A stretch of DNA of 64,000 bases from Natronoflexus pectinivorans (GTDB lineage: Bacteria; Bacteroidota; Bacteroidia; Bacteroidales; Marinilabiliaceae): assembly GCF_004345615.1 (NCBI RefSeq), contig NZ_SLWK01000002.1:372001-436000 (forward strand), read 5' to 3'. Positions 53,534 through 63,700 of this stretch are shown here, piece by piece. Numbering within the stretch: the stretch's first letter is position 1; every line of letters starts with the position of its first letter. The position numbers and the translations under genes are program-made. Under the pieces are notes generated by a model, which was not told the origin of the DNA, did no database searches, and saw only the letters and a program-made list of their open reading frames with translations.

Positions 53534-55156
53534 ATGAAACAAGAGATGAGAAATATATTAAAACTATTAGCAGGCAGTCTCATGGCCGTTATTTTAATTA
53601 CCGGCTGTGATGATATTCTGGAAGTTGATTCAGATCGACTGTTACTGGAAGAGAATCACACCATTAATACGACTTTTGACGCCATGTATGGTAAAACCGG
53701 GGTTTATGCCAAACTTCAGGAGTTAGGTAGAAGGTATGTTCTTCTGGGGGAGCTTCGGGGCGACATGATGGATATTACCAACAATGCCGGTCGTGATTTA
53801 CGTGAAATTTCTGAATTTAATATTTCACCAGATAATCCTTACGCTGACATAAGAGATTATTATGCAGTTATTAATCAGTGTAATTACATCATTAGTAAAT
53901 TAGATACTTCTGTGGTCATTCAGGCAGAGAAGGTTCTGATGCGCGAGATGGCTGCTGTTAAGGCTGTTCGTGCATGGACTTATTTGCAAATGGCTCTTAA
54001 TTACGGTTCAGTAAGGTATTATGAAGAACCCTTACTTACAATAAATGCGGCCAAAAAAGATTTTCCTGAACTTTCTTTGAATGACTTATTACCAATTCTT
54101 ATAGCTGATTTAGAACCTTGGAGAAATATTCTTCCCCCTAATGAGTTTACCATTGACGGAAATATTACCTCATTGGAAGTTAATTTTCCTGTACGGTTTG
54201 TTCTTGGAGATTTGTATCTCTGGAATGGTGAGTATGAGCGAGCTGCCTTGGAGTATAGAAATCTGATGGTGGCAGAATTTATTATAGCCTGGTCTATTAG
54301 AAATACATGGGAGGTTACCGGTTCTGCTTTTACGGGGCAAAATCGTACATGGTGGAATGCTTTTGATATTGAGAACATCCACGCAGAAAGGTTAACCATC
54401 ATGGCTAAATCCACTGAATATGGTTCCGGTGCGTTTTTGGATTCAATTATGGTTTATAATTTTGAAGTGGCGCCCAGTAATGCCGCAGTTGAAACATTCC
54501 TTGAGCAGACCTATTATCACAATGCAAATGTAACAACAGATGGCGATTTACGCCGTGTACATACTTTCTATCTGTTCGATGAAATGTTTGGAACTGTTCC
54601 TGACCAATATGTAGGGCAGTCAGGATATATATCAAAATATGTAAATTATGCCAGTACTGAATCAGCAAGTGCAATTTTTATTTATAGAGCAGCTCAACTT
54701 CATTTGAGGTATGCAGAAGCTGTTAACAGAGCCGGTAAACCGAACCTTGCGTTTTCAGTGATTAAGCACGGATTGAAGGAACAAGTGATTATGAATGATA
54801 GCATTGTTCCATCGCGAGAACGGACAGCCAATTTGCCAACTTACATGGATTTTTCCCATGCATTTTTTAACAATAGTCGGGGAATTCGTGAGCGGGGAAG
54901 TGGAAATGTAAGTACTGTTAATTCTTTCAGAATTCCATCTCTTCCTACTTTACAGGATTCAATTCGATATGTTGAAGATATGATCATAGAGGAGTATGCA
55001 TTGGAATTGGCTTATGAAGGTCACCGTTTTCATGATCTGATGCGTGTAGCCTTAAGACGTAACGATCCGGGATATCTTGCTCGAATGGTAGCAAGGAGAA
55101 ACAGCGCCTTGGAAGGAATTCTTTCTGATCCTAATAGTTGGTACCTGCCTAAATAA
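53534..55156 (+). CDS. RagB/SusD-family outer-membrane lipoprotein
   Basis: 540 residues. The lipoprotein signal is ILKLLAGSLMAVILITGCDDILEV (Cys at about residue 25). SusD-type core: RDYYAVINQCNYIISKLDTSVV, MREMAAVKAVRAWTYLQMALNYGSVRYY, VRFVLGDLYLWNGEYERAALEYRNLM, and the C-terminal YALELAYEGHRFHDLMRVALRR. It is last of the plus-strand locus and followed by a strong terminator at 55205-55241. Confidence 0.92.
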   Translation: MKQEMRNILKLLAGSLMAVILITGCDDILEVDSDRLLLEENHTINTTFDAMYGKTGVYAKLQELGRRYVLLGELRGDMMDITNNAGRDLREISEFNISPDNPYADIRDYYAVINQCNYIISKLDTSVVIQAEKVLMREMAAVKAVRAWTYLQMALNYGSVRYYEEPLLTINAAKKDFPELSLNDLLPILIADLEPWRNILPPNEFTIDGNITSLEVNFPVRFVLGDLYLWNGEYERAALEYRNLMVAEFIIAWSIRNTWEVTGSAFTGQNRTWWNAFDIENIHAERLTIMAKSTEYGSGAFLDSIMVYNFEVAPSNAAVETFLEQTYYHNANVTTDGDLRRVHTFYLFDEMFGTVPDQYVGQSGYISKYVNYASTESASAIFIYRAAQLHLRYAEAVNRAGKPNLAFSVIKHGLKEQVIMNDSIVPSRERTANLPTYMDFSHAFFNNSRGIRERGSGNVSTVNSFRIPSLPTLQDSIRYVEDMIIEEYALELAYEGHRFHDLMRVALRRNDPGYLARMVARRNSALEGILSDPNSWYLPK

Positions 55157-55204
55157 CATACAATGATTTTTGGTTTTCATAATTTTTGATTTGGAGTTGG
55201 ATGT

Positions 55205-55241
55205 AAAAAGGGACTTGTGGTAACACAGTCCCTTTTTTTTT
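55205..55241. terminator. Bidirectional Rho-independent terminator
   Basis: Perfect 11-bp arms (AAAAAGGGACT and AGTCCCTTTTT) with an 11-nt loop; nine T residues follow on the plus strand and five on the minus. It lies between the convergent SusD gene and the minus-strand surface protein gene and can serve both. Confidence 0.88.
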
Positions 55242-55300
55242 GTTTAAGCTTACTCTCAGTGAATGTTTTTGATCTGCTATAATCGTTATTCACTGAATAC

Positions 55301-57847
55301 TTAGTTTGTCTTAATTACTTTTATCATCTCAATCTTTAATTCTGTTTCAATAACCAAAATATACACACCTGTATTTTGAACAGTGATGGTTTGTTCTGTT
55401 GACTTGTTTGTATATTTTGCTATAATTCTGCCGCTGATGTCATATACCGTAATGTTATTAATTGGTAATTCAGAAATAACATTAAACTCGCCTTTTGAAA
55501 CAGTTGGGAAAACAATTACTCCTTTGCTTTCTGGTGTATAGAAATTACTTCCCGGGTCTGGATCAGGATCAACAACCTCTTCTTCTTCTACATCAAAAAC
55601 AATGGTATAAATGAGTATGTCAATACCATTTTCGGCTGTTACCTCAATGGTAGCAATGCCAGGCAGTGATGTAGCATTTTCTACCAATGCGGTCGCGATA
55701 GGATTTCGTGTTGTCGCAGTAACGGCCGGCAAAATTGTTGTTCCAAACGGCAATGTAACCTCATAATCCAATATGTGTGGATCAAATTCGGTCAATAAAG
55801 CTCCATTAACCCTTATCTCTGATAGTTTGGTATCAGATGCTGCGTTGTAAAATTCAATTGAGTATGTGGTGGTATATTGGCCGTTTTCTGAAGTTACCAT
55901 GATGGTTGTGATGCCAGGTAATGATTCAGCCGACGTAATAACAACTGTAGAGTTGGTGTTTTTTGGTGCTGCCAATACTTCAGGGACTTCTGTTTCGGTT
56001 TCTTCAATGTTTATCAAATAACTTGTTGTATGTGGGACAAACCCCTCCAATTCTGCGCCTCCTATCATTATTTCCAAAAGAGTAGCATCCGAAGTCATAT
56101 CATATACAGGAAAGTCCGTAGATCTTAAAGCTACAATGGCAGGATCCATAACACCGTTATATATATTAAATTCTATAATTGAGCCTCTCCATGTCTGGTC
56201 CCCTGTGTAGCCTGATTTCCCCAGATATGCTAAAGAGTTCCCAATGTTTTGCACTTTATGTGATTCTGGTAGGGATGCAGAACCAATATATTGCCCGTCT
56301 ACAAATAGAGAAATTGAGTCTCGCGTAACAGTACTTACCAGATGGTGAGGCATTCCGTCATCGAGTTTGTCCCCTCTTACATCAATGTCAGCGTTCCATG
56401 GACTTCCGTATTGTCCTATGCTGATGGATGCACGGCTGTTGTTGTCGTTGGTTGCAGAGAGATAAAAATAATCATTCCCATAATTATTACTTGGGTTTGT
56501 ATCACCAAAATAGGCCAGCATGGTGTGGTATGGGTTGTCCTGACCTGCGATAATATAGGCCTCAAATGTTACTATTCTGTAATTGTTAATTCCAATTTTA
56601 TGTGCAGGCAATTCTATATATTCATTGTTGATTGTTGTGGTAAAACGTCCCTCCGAAATAGCACCCCCATGAACTTTTCCGTGTGCATTGCCTATGACGT
56701 CAGTTGCTGTTCCACTATCAAAACGGTACGAATGTATTAATTCGAAAGGTTCTTCAACGATGTTTAAATGATAGCTTTTTGAACTGCTACCATCTTGCGA
56801 TGTTACTTGTATTGTTGTGGATGCTTGTCCATTGCTAAGGTTTATTAAACCATCACCGCTTACTGTAGCTCCAGGGAAGTTAGGAACTCCCGAGAGGATC
56901 ACTGATGACATCCCATTTGGAACATAAACCTTGTATTGAGTTGTTTCGGGATTGAATTTTGGCTCAATTGACCCTGTATTAAAAGTGATGTCACGTAATG
57001 TGGCGTCAGAGGTTCCTTCATCCACAAAAATAGCTACGTAATAAGATAATTCTGTTCCATCTAGAGCTGTTACTGCAATCTCAACATCCACACCATCCTC
57101 AGAAAAAGCAACTACGCCGTCTGATCCAACCAACTCTCCTGCTCCAACAAACATATCAACGGATGCTCCCATGCCTTTGGGCAAGGCATTGATGGTGATG
57201 GATTGTGTTCCATAAGGTACAGCCAATTGGTAATCTCTGATTTCCGGATTGAAAGCCGGGCTGATTTCACCCACATTGGTGGTAATGCTTGCCAGAGTTG
57301 GATCACTATCGGTAACCAGACCAACCTCTAAAACTTCAAGTCGTGCATGGTTGTTATCGGGATTGTGCAATGCCGACCAATAACCTATTCCAGATATTCC
57401 AGTTTTCCTGAAGTGTGCATCTCCGTTATAAATGATAACGGGTTCTTCCATCTCTTCAGATTTAGCATAAACCCGATAAGTCTCAGCAGGAACATTTACT
57501 GCAACCCAAAGTTCGTAAGTGGCACCGTCAACCGGTATTACAGGATTGGTTAACAGAAAACTGCCATGCACTCTTACATGAATGCCATTTGTATAAAATG
57601 GAACTGCCACTGAATAATCTGTCCAGGCACTTATGGGTGTTTCTGATAAAGTAAATACTGCGTCAAAAGTTCCATTTTCATTGTAGTCATAAACAATTAC
57701 TTTGGCATAAATCAGGTGCCTGTTGGTTAAAGGTGGATCAAATGTTCCAAAATCATCAACAACTTGAGCTCTCACGTTGTTGGTTATTGATATACCAGCA
57801 ATTATTAACAGGCACCACCATCTTAATAATGTAAATTTTCTTTTCAT
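55301..57847 (-). CDS. T9SS-secreted cadherin-like / LamG surface protein
   Basis: 848 residues. Order: signal peptide (LLRWWCLLIIAGISITNNVRAQ); the shared N-terminal domain (about 32-175, HLIYAKVIVYDYNENGTFDAVFTL, VPAETYRVYAKSEEMEEPVIIYNGDAHF); two cadherin-like sandwich repeats (about 178-375); a LamG/concanavalin-like domain (about 380-600, AYIIAGQDNPYHTMLAYFG, WRGSIIEFNIYNG); two more cadherin-like repeats (about 605-765); a T9SS type-A domain (VVFPTVSKGEFNVISE). There is no catalytic motif. Its N-terminus is closest to the protein at 60780 and its LamG to the protein at 57966. Glycan binding or adhesion is inferred. Confidence 0.78.
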   Translation of the reverse strand: MKRKFTLLRWWCLLIIAGISITNNVRAQVVDDFGTFDPPLTNRHLIYAKVIVYDYNENGTFDAVFTLSETPISAWTDYSVAVPFYTNGIHVRVHGSFLLTNPVIPVDGATYELWVAVNVPAETYRVYAKSEEMEEPVIIYNGDAHFRKTGISGIGYWSALHNPDNNHARLEVLEVGLVTDSDPTLASITTNVGEISPAFNPEIRDYQLAVPYGTQSITINALPKGMGASVDMFVGAGELVGSDGVVAFSEDGVDVEIAVTALDGTELSYYVAIFVDEGTSDATLRDITFNTGSIEPKFNPETTQYKVYVPNGMSSVILSGVPNFPGATVSGDGLINLSNGQASTTIQVTSQDGSSSKSYHLNIVEEPFELIHSYRFDSGTATDVIGNAHGKVHGGAISEGRFTTTINNEYIELPAHKIGINNYRIVTFEAYIIAGQDNPYHTMLAYFGDTNPSNNYGNDYFYLSATNDNNSRASISIGQYGSPWNADIDVRGDKLDDGMPHHLVSTVTRDSISLFVDGQYIGSASLPESHKVQNIGNSLAYLGKSGYTGDQTWRGSIIEFNIYNGVMDPAIVALRSTDFPVYDMTSDATLLEIMIGGAELEGFVPHTTSYLINIEETETEVPEVLAAPKNTNSTVVITSAESLPGITTIMVTSENGQYTTTYSIEFYNAASDTKLSEIRVNGALLTEFDPHILDYEVTLPFGTTILPAVTATTRNPIATALVENATSLPGIATIEVTAENGIDILIYTIVFDVEEEEVVDPDPDPGSNFYTPESKGVIVFPTVSKGEFNVISELPINNITVYDISGRIIAKYTNKSTEQTITVQNTGVYILVIETELKIEMIKVIKTN

Positions 57848-57888
57848 AATTGTTGTTTTAATTAGTGCATATTTGATTTTTGGTTTAA

Positions 57889-57926
57889 AAAAAGGGAACC
57901 AAATATAATAATTCAGTTCCCTTTTT
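57889..57926 (-). terminator. Terminator between paralogous surface protein genes
   Basis: Perfect 11-bp arms (AAAAAGGGAAC and GTTCCCTTTTT) with a 16-nt AT-rich loop; seven T residues follow on the minus strand. It lies 40 bp after the stop of the gene at 57966. The loop also contains TATATTTG on the minus strand (57900-57907), 53 bp before the next gene, so promoter and terminator may overlap. Confidence 0.75.
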
Positions 57927-57965
57927 ATTCGATTGATATTGTTTAAATATCAATAAGTAAGAATG

Positions 57966-60509
57966 TTAGTTGGTTTTAACGACTTTGAACATTTCAGTCT
58001 TGCTACCGGTTTCTACCATTAAAATATAAACTCCGGCATTTTGAACTGTGATGGATGTTTCGTTGCCTACATTTTGATAACGGGCAATAACTCTGCCGCT
58101 TAAATCAAATACAGTGATATTATTTATGGCCGTTTCAGAAACTACATTGAAGCTGCCGTTTGTAACTGTTGGATAGACAACAACACCTGAAGTTTCTTCT
58201 TCAAATATACTGTTGCTTGGATCTGGATCAACAACCTCTTCAGCAAGTTCAAATTCAATGGTGTATGTTTTGATATTGATTCCATTCTCTGCGGTTACTT
58301 CTATGGTTGTTACACCTGGTAACTCTGTGGCTTCGGTTATTACCATTGTTGCTTCAAGATTTCTGGTAGTTGCTGTTACCAATGGTATCTCGGTAGTTCC
58401 AAATGGTAATGTGATAACATATTCAGTTACCGCTGGGTCAAAATCTTCAAGAATGTCGCCATCAACCACTATTTCGCTCAATGAAGCATCAGCCTCAGCA
58501 TTGTAGAACTCAATTTTGTAGGTAGTGGTGTACTCTCCATTTTCTGAAGTTACTACAATGGTTGTTATGCCAGGAAGAGATTCGGCAGGATTGATCACCA
58601 CAGTTGAATTGGTGTTAGTGGCTGCTGCCAATACTTCTGGTACTTCTGTAACGGTATCGTCAGTATTTATAACGTAGCTGAGGATATGAGGCGCAAAACC
58701 TTCCAATTCAACTCCATCAACCAGCACTTCAGATAACGTTGCATTTGATGCTACATCATATACCGGGAATGCAGTAGAACGAAGCGCAACGGTTGTTGCA
58801 TCCATTATTCCGTTGTATATATTAAATTCTACCAAAGAACCTCTCCATGTTTGGTCACCAGTATAACCTGATTTTCCAAGATATGCCAGATTCCTACCAA
58901 TGTTTTGTACTTTGTGCGACTCAGGAAGTGCCGCTGATCCTGCATATACTCCATCAACGTATAGAGAAATAGAGTCACGGGTTAAAGTGCTTACAATATG
59001 GTGTGCCATTCCATCGTCCAACTTGTCTCCTCTAACGTCTATGTCCGCTGCCCATGGACTTCCATGTTGACCTATGCTTAGGGCAGTTCGACTGCTGTTG
59101 TCATTAGTAGCTGATAAATAGTAATAATCGTTTCCATAGTTGTTCCCGGCGTTGGTATTACCAAAATAAGCCATCATTGTATGGTACGGATTATCCTCTC
59201 CAGCTATGAAATACGCCTCGAGAGTTACGATGCGATAGTTGTATATGCCGATTTTGCTGGCTGGTAATTCAATAAACTCACCGTTAACTGTTGTGGTAAA
59301 GCGGCCTTCAGAAATGGCTCCACCATTTACAACTCCGTGGGCATCTCCAATGGCATCTGCAGCAGTTCCACTATCGAATCTGTATGAGTGAACCAATTCA
59401 AATGGCTCTTCTACTATATTGACCGTGTACGATTTAGTAGCTGATCCATCCTGTGAATTTACCACGATTGTTGTAGTTGCAGCACCGTCACTTAATACCA
59501 ATTCACCACCTCCGGTTACAGTTGCCTCTGGGAAGTTAGGAATTCCTGTAACTGTAACGCTCGATGATCCATTTGGCACATAAGCAGTATAGCTGGTTAC
59601 ATCGCGATTAAAGTTTGGTTCAAGTAATCCTGCGCTTAATTCAATGTCCCGAAGAGTGGCATCTGAAACACCTTCATCAACAAATATGAACATGAAGTAA
59701 GTAATTTCAGTGCCGTCCATGGCTGTTACAGTGATTTCCAGGTCAACACCGTCTCCTTCGAATGGAATGACACCGGTTGCCGGCATAAGTTCCCCTGTCC
59801 CGCTGTTAAATATGTCGATGGAGGCACCCATTCCCGCCGCTATTGGCGATACGGTGATGGATGTTGTTCCGTAAGGAACAACCAGGTCATAACTTAGTAC
59901 TTCTGCATCGAATTCAGGAGACATCTCGCCTACATTCGCGCTCAAACCTGAAAGTAATGCATTGTCATCCAGTGGAAGGAAGTCAATGACACTCACTTCC
60001 AGATAATCCGGCTCACCCTGGGAATTGTGGTATGCTGTCCACCTGGTTAATTCTGATACGTGATCTTCTCCATAGAAATTAACATATCCATCGTAAACAG
60101 CCTGTGGTGCATCCATTGTGGAAGTTTGAACAAACAAAGAAAATCTGTTGTTTGGTACATCAACCGGCATCCATAGCTTCATTAGTTCTCCGGGAATAGG
60201 AATGATTTCACGTGAACGTTGGTGCTGAATACCTATGCCCCCACCTGTGCCATAAAATACGATCTCAGCGATGGCATCTCCCCAGGCAACAATTTCATTG
60301 TTGGAAAGCGAAAAAACAGCATCGAAATTACCATTTTCATTTGCATCATAGAAAACCATTTCAAAATATAAAAGGTGTTCACCTGTTAATGGGGGATCAA
60401 AAGTTCCTGTTTGGTCAACCGCAGGTTGAGCCAGAATGTTTGTAGTAAAACCCAGCAATCCCATAACAATAAGCAGGAATCGGGTCTGATTGAGTAAAAA
60501 TCTTTTCAT
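57966..60509 (-). CDS. T9SS-secreted cadherin-like / LamG surface protein (paralogue)
   Basis: 847 residues with the same plan as the gene at 55301: signal peptide (FLLIVMGLLGFTTNILAQ), N-terminal domain (about 30-185), two cadherin-like repeats, LamG (about 385-600, AYFIAGEDNPYHTMMAYFG, WRGSLVEFNIYNG), two cadherin-like repeats and a T9SS type-A domain (VVYPTVTNGSFNVVSE). From the second cadherin-like repeat to the end it is very close to its neighbour, but its N-terminal domain (GIGIQHQRSREIIPIPGELMKLWMPVDVP; HNSQGEPDYLEV) is clearly different and shares HxSQ/NPQGEPD with the 1598-aa protein. No catalytic motif. Confidence 0.78.
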   Translation of the reverse strand: MKRFLLNQTRFLLIVMGLLGFTTNILAQPAVDQTGTFDPPLTGEHLLYFEMVFYDANENGNFDAVFSLSNNEIVAWGDAIAEIVFYGTGGGIGIQHQRSREIIPIPGELMKLWMPVDVPNNRFSLFVQTSTMDAPQAVYDGYVNFYGEDHVSELTRWTAYHNSQGEPDYLEVSVIDFLPLDDNALLSGLSANVGEMSPEFDAEVLSYDLVVPYGTTSITVSPIAAGMGASIDIFNSGTGELMPATGVIPFEGDGVDLEITVTAMDGTEITYFMFIFVDEGVSDATLRDIELSAGLLEPNFNRDVTSYTAYVPNGSSSVTVTGIPNFPEATVTGGGELVLSDGAATTTIVVNSQDGSATKSYTVNIVEEPFELVHSYRFDSGTAADAIGDAHGVVNGGAISEGRFTTTVNGEFIELPASKIGIYNYRIVTLEAYFIAGEDNPYHTMMAYFGNTNAGNNYGNDYYYLSATNDNSSRTALSIGQHGSPWAADIDVRGDKLDDGMAHHIVSTLTRDSISLYVDGVYAGSAALPESHKVQNIGRNLAYLGKSGYTGDQTWRGSLVEFNIYNGIMDATTVALRSTAFPVYDVASNATLSEVLVDGVELEGFAPHILSYVINTDDTVTEVPEVLAAATNTNSTVVINPAESLPGITTIVVTSENGEYTTTYKIEFYNAEADASLSEIVVDGDILEDFDPAVTEYVITLPFGTTEIPLVTATTRNLEATMVITEATELPGVTTIEVTAENGINIKTYTIEFELAEEVVDPDPSNSIFEEETSGVVVYPTVTNGSFNVVSETAINNITVFDLSGRVIARYQNVGNETSITVQNAGVYILMVETGSKTEMFKVVKTN

Positions 60510-60717
60510 AATGATTATTGTTTAAAAGTTTAAAAGACAATTAATTATAATAGGCTAAAAACAACCCTTTATGTAAATCTATGTTTTATAAAGTTAAAGA
60601 ATTGAAATCTATAAGTAATAGTACAAATTCAAAAATTAGTGTAAATTATTTGATATTTTTTTAACTGATGGTTTTGTTTGTTTGTTTTTAAAGTGCAGAT
60701 AAACAGAGGGTAATAGA

Positions 60718-60752
60718 AAAGGCCGTCATTTTCGTAGAAAATGACGGCCTTT
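60718..60752 (-). terminator. Strong terminator hairpin
   Basis: Perfect 16-bp arms (AAAGGCCGTCATTTTC and GAAAATGACGGCCTTT) with loop GTA, 28 bp after the stop of the gene at 60780; a short T run follows on the minus strand. Confidence 0.8.
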
Positions 60753-60779
60753 AATTATCTATTAATACTCTAAAAACTA

Positions 60780-63700
60780 CTATCTGGATTTAATCACTCT
60801 AAATGTTTCCACATTAGAATTATTTTCAACTAAAATGATGTACATGCCTGGAGATGGAACATCAATTGTTTGCTCAGAATAAGCCTTCAATATTCTGCTG
60901 ATCACTCTTCCCTGCATATCAAATATAGAGATGGTGCTTCCAATGGCTTCAGATTTTACTGTGAAACTACCATCGGTTATGGTTGGGAAAACAACAGTTT
61001 GTTGCTTGGTTTCTCCCGGAATATTGGTGGTTGGCTCTTCAGTAAACTCAACAGTATATGTTAGTTGGGTAATACCATCCTGAGCCGTAACCACAATTGT
61101 GGTTGTGCCTGGGATCTCTGTTGCTTCAGTAATCACCACATCTGCCCCCTGATTGGTGGATTCTGCTGTTACTACTGGTACCGTTGTTGTTCCTTCTGGT
61201 AGTTCAATGGTGTAGTTCAAGACAGCTGGATCAAAATTTTCTAAAGCAACACCGTCAATCAATAGCTCAATCAGAGTAGCATCGTCAATTTCACCCATCA
61301 GCAAGAGTAATTCAATGCTATAAGTATTGCTGTATTCGCCGTTTGCTGATGTTACCTCAATGGTTACAGTTCCAGGCAAATTATCGGGCGAATTAATAAC
61401 CACTGTGGCATTTTCGTAATATGGAACAGCTTCAATCACTGGTATATCAGTAGTTCCTTCAGGGAGAACCATCAGATACTCCATCATAAACGTACTGAAA
61501 TCTTCTAATGGTTCACCATCAACTGTAATTTCAGAAAGTGTTGCGTTGGATGTGTTGTCGGCAGTTGGCCAGTCTGTTGCTCTTAGTGCAACTGTTTGCT
61601 CATCCATTTCTCCTGAATAGATATTAAACTCATGGATGGTTCCGTTCCATGATGGATCATTCCATCCTCCTCTTCCTAACCATGCATTTTCGGTGCTGAT
61701 TCCTTTAATGATAAGATTGTCCGGTGTTGGAGTAACCGCCTGAAGTGCACCGTCAATATACCAATAGATGTTATCGTAGGTAAGCACACTCACAGAATGT
61801 TGGTTGGCACCATCAACGGCTCTTGCCCCTGAAGATGTTGCTACAGCAGCGCCCAGCATATTGCTGCCAAATTCAGTGCGGCTTGTTAAGTCACCACCCC
61901 CTCTTGTTGGCTGCATCCAGTATGCATTTGAACCTGTCATGCCTCCGAAATATGCAAGCATTGTAAAGGACTCATTAACTCCGTTTGTAACATATGCCTC
62001 TAAAGTAATTGCAGTATATTCATTTAAAGCAATTGTTTCAGCCGGAAGTGTAATGTAATCACCAGCTTCGGATGCAATATAAGTACCATTATTTATAACG
62101 CCCCCGTTGATGGTTCCATTGGCACCGGATACTACATCTTTAGCAGTTCCATCCACAAATGTATAGGAGTGACGTAATGCGTATGGCTGTTCTTCTATGT
62201 AATTAATAACATAGACCTGAGTATACCTTTCGTCTGCGGATGCCACTTCAATTGTTACCTGGCCTTTTTCCTCTGATATGGAAATCGTTCCGGTTCCGGA
62301 AACAGATGCCGTTTCGTCAATGGCAACTGCACTGATTTCTAATTCAGTAGTTCCTATTGGAAGCACGGTGTAATATTCAGTTACATTGCTTCTGAATTCC
62401 GGGTAAATATTTATATCAGTAATTTCAAGAGACTCCAGGTTTAAATTTGCCTTGGGGAATGAGGGAACATAGGTTCCGCCTCTGATGATTCCATGGTGCT
62501 GATTAGTTGTTAGATCCAATGCATAACTTGGAGTTGGCGTGTCGAAATTCCAATAACCTACCAAACCGGATTCGTCTCCGTTCAATATTTCATATTTATT
62601 CTCATTGATTTCTTCAACAGTTAGTTCTCGGTTCCAAACACGAACTTCATCAATATCACCTTTAAAAGCGCGATTTGCATCACCATTATCCCATCCAATG
62701 TAAAGTTTGCCTATAGCATAGTCAAATGGCTGATTAATGGTATGTTCAGCACCCCCAAAATCAGAAGTGTATTGGGTGTATTCTATACCGTCCAGAATAA
62801 TGGTTCTTGAGTCTTCGTTGAGAATAACCGCAACGTGTTGCCAGGTATTGGTAGGAATAGGATCCGTAAGGACTCCGTAATCACCGGAAACATTGGTCAT
62901 AAACCTGAGTCTTCCAGATCCCTGCCATCCTGATGAATATTGCAAACCTGCGTGGTGGTTGTCATTCTCTCTATTATAGAATAAACCTGCGTTATTGGGC
63001 TGTGCTCCATCAGGTCTAATCCACATTTCGATGGTATATGGCAGACTGCTTAAACTCAATCCGCTTAAATCGATGTGGCTGTTGTTTCCATTGCCTCCTT
63101 GCATGCGAATTGCATAGTCGGCAGGCTCAGCTTCCTCAATTGCAATTAAGTAGTTTTGTGTTTCAGAACCATCTGCTGAAGTGACTGTAATCGTTGCCGT
63201 TGCTGTTCCATTTGACAAAGTTATCTGAGTGTCTCCTGAGATAGTTGCTTCCGGGAAGTTAGTTGTTCCAATGATATCAACGGTAGTGGTTCCCGCAGGC
63301 ACGATAGCGGTATATTCAAAAATCTCACGATTGAAAATGGGGTGAATTGCACCGGCACTTAATTGAAGATCGCGCAAAGTTGGATCGCCAGAACCCTCAT
63401 CCACGAAAATATACAACCAATACGGCATTTCAGATCCGTCCATGCTCGTTACAAGTATCTCTAGGTCAACTCCGTCACCGGTAAATGGAACAACGCCATC
63501 ACTTCCAATCAGAGCTCCGGTTTGGTCAAAAATATCGAATGATGTACCAATGTTTGGGAATGCGTTTACTGTTATAGATTGGGTTCCGTATGGAACGGCC
63601 AGTTCGTAACTTGTAATTTCTGAATTAAAATCTGGTTCAAATTCCCCAATGCTAGTTGTTAAACCTAATAACGTTGGTTCAAAATCCAAGGGACGTATTT

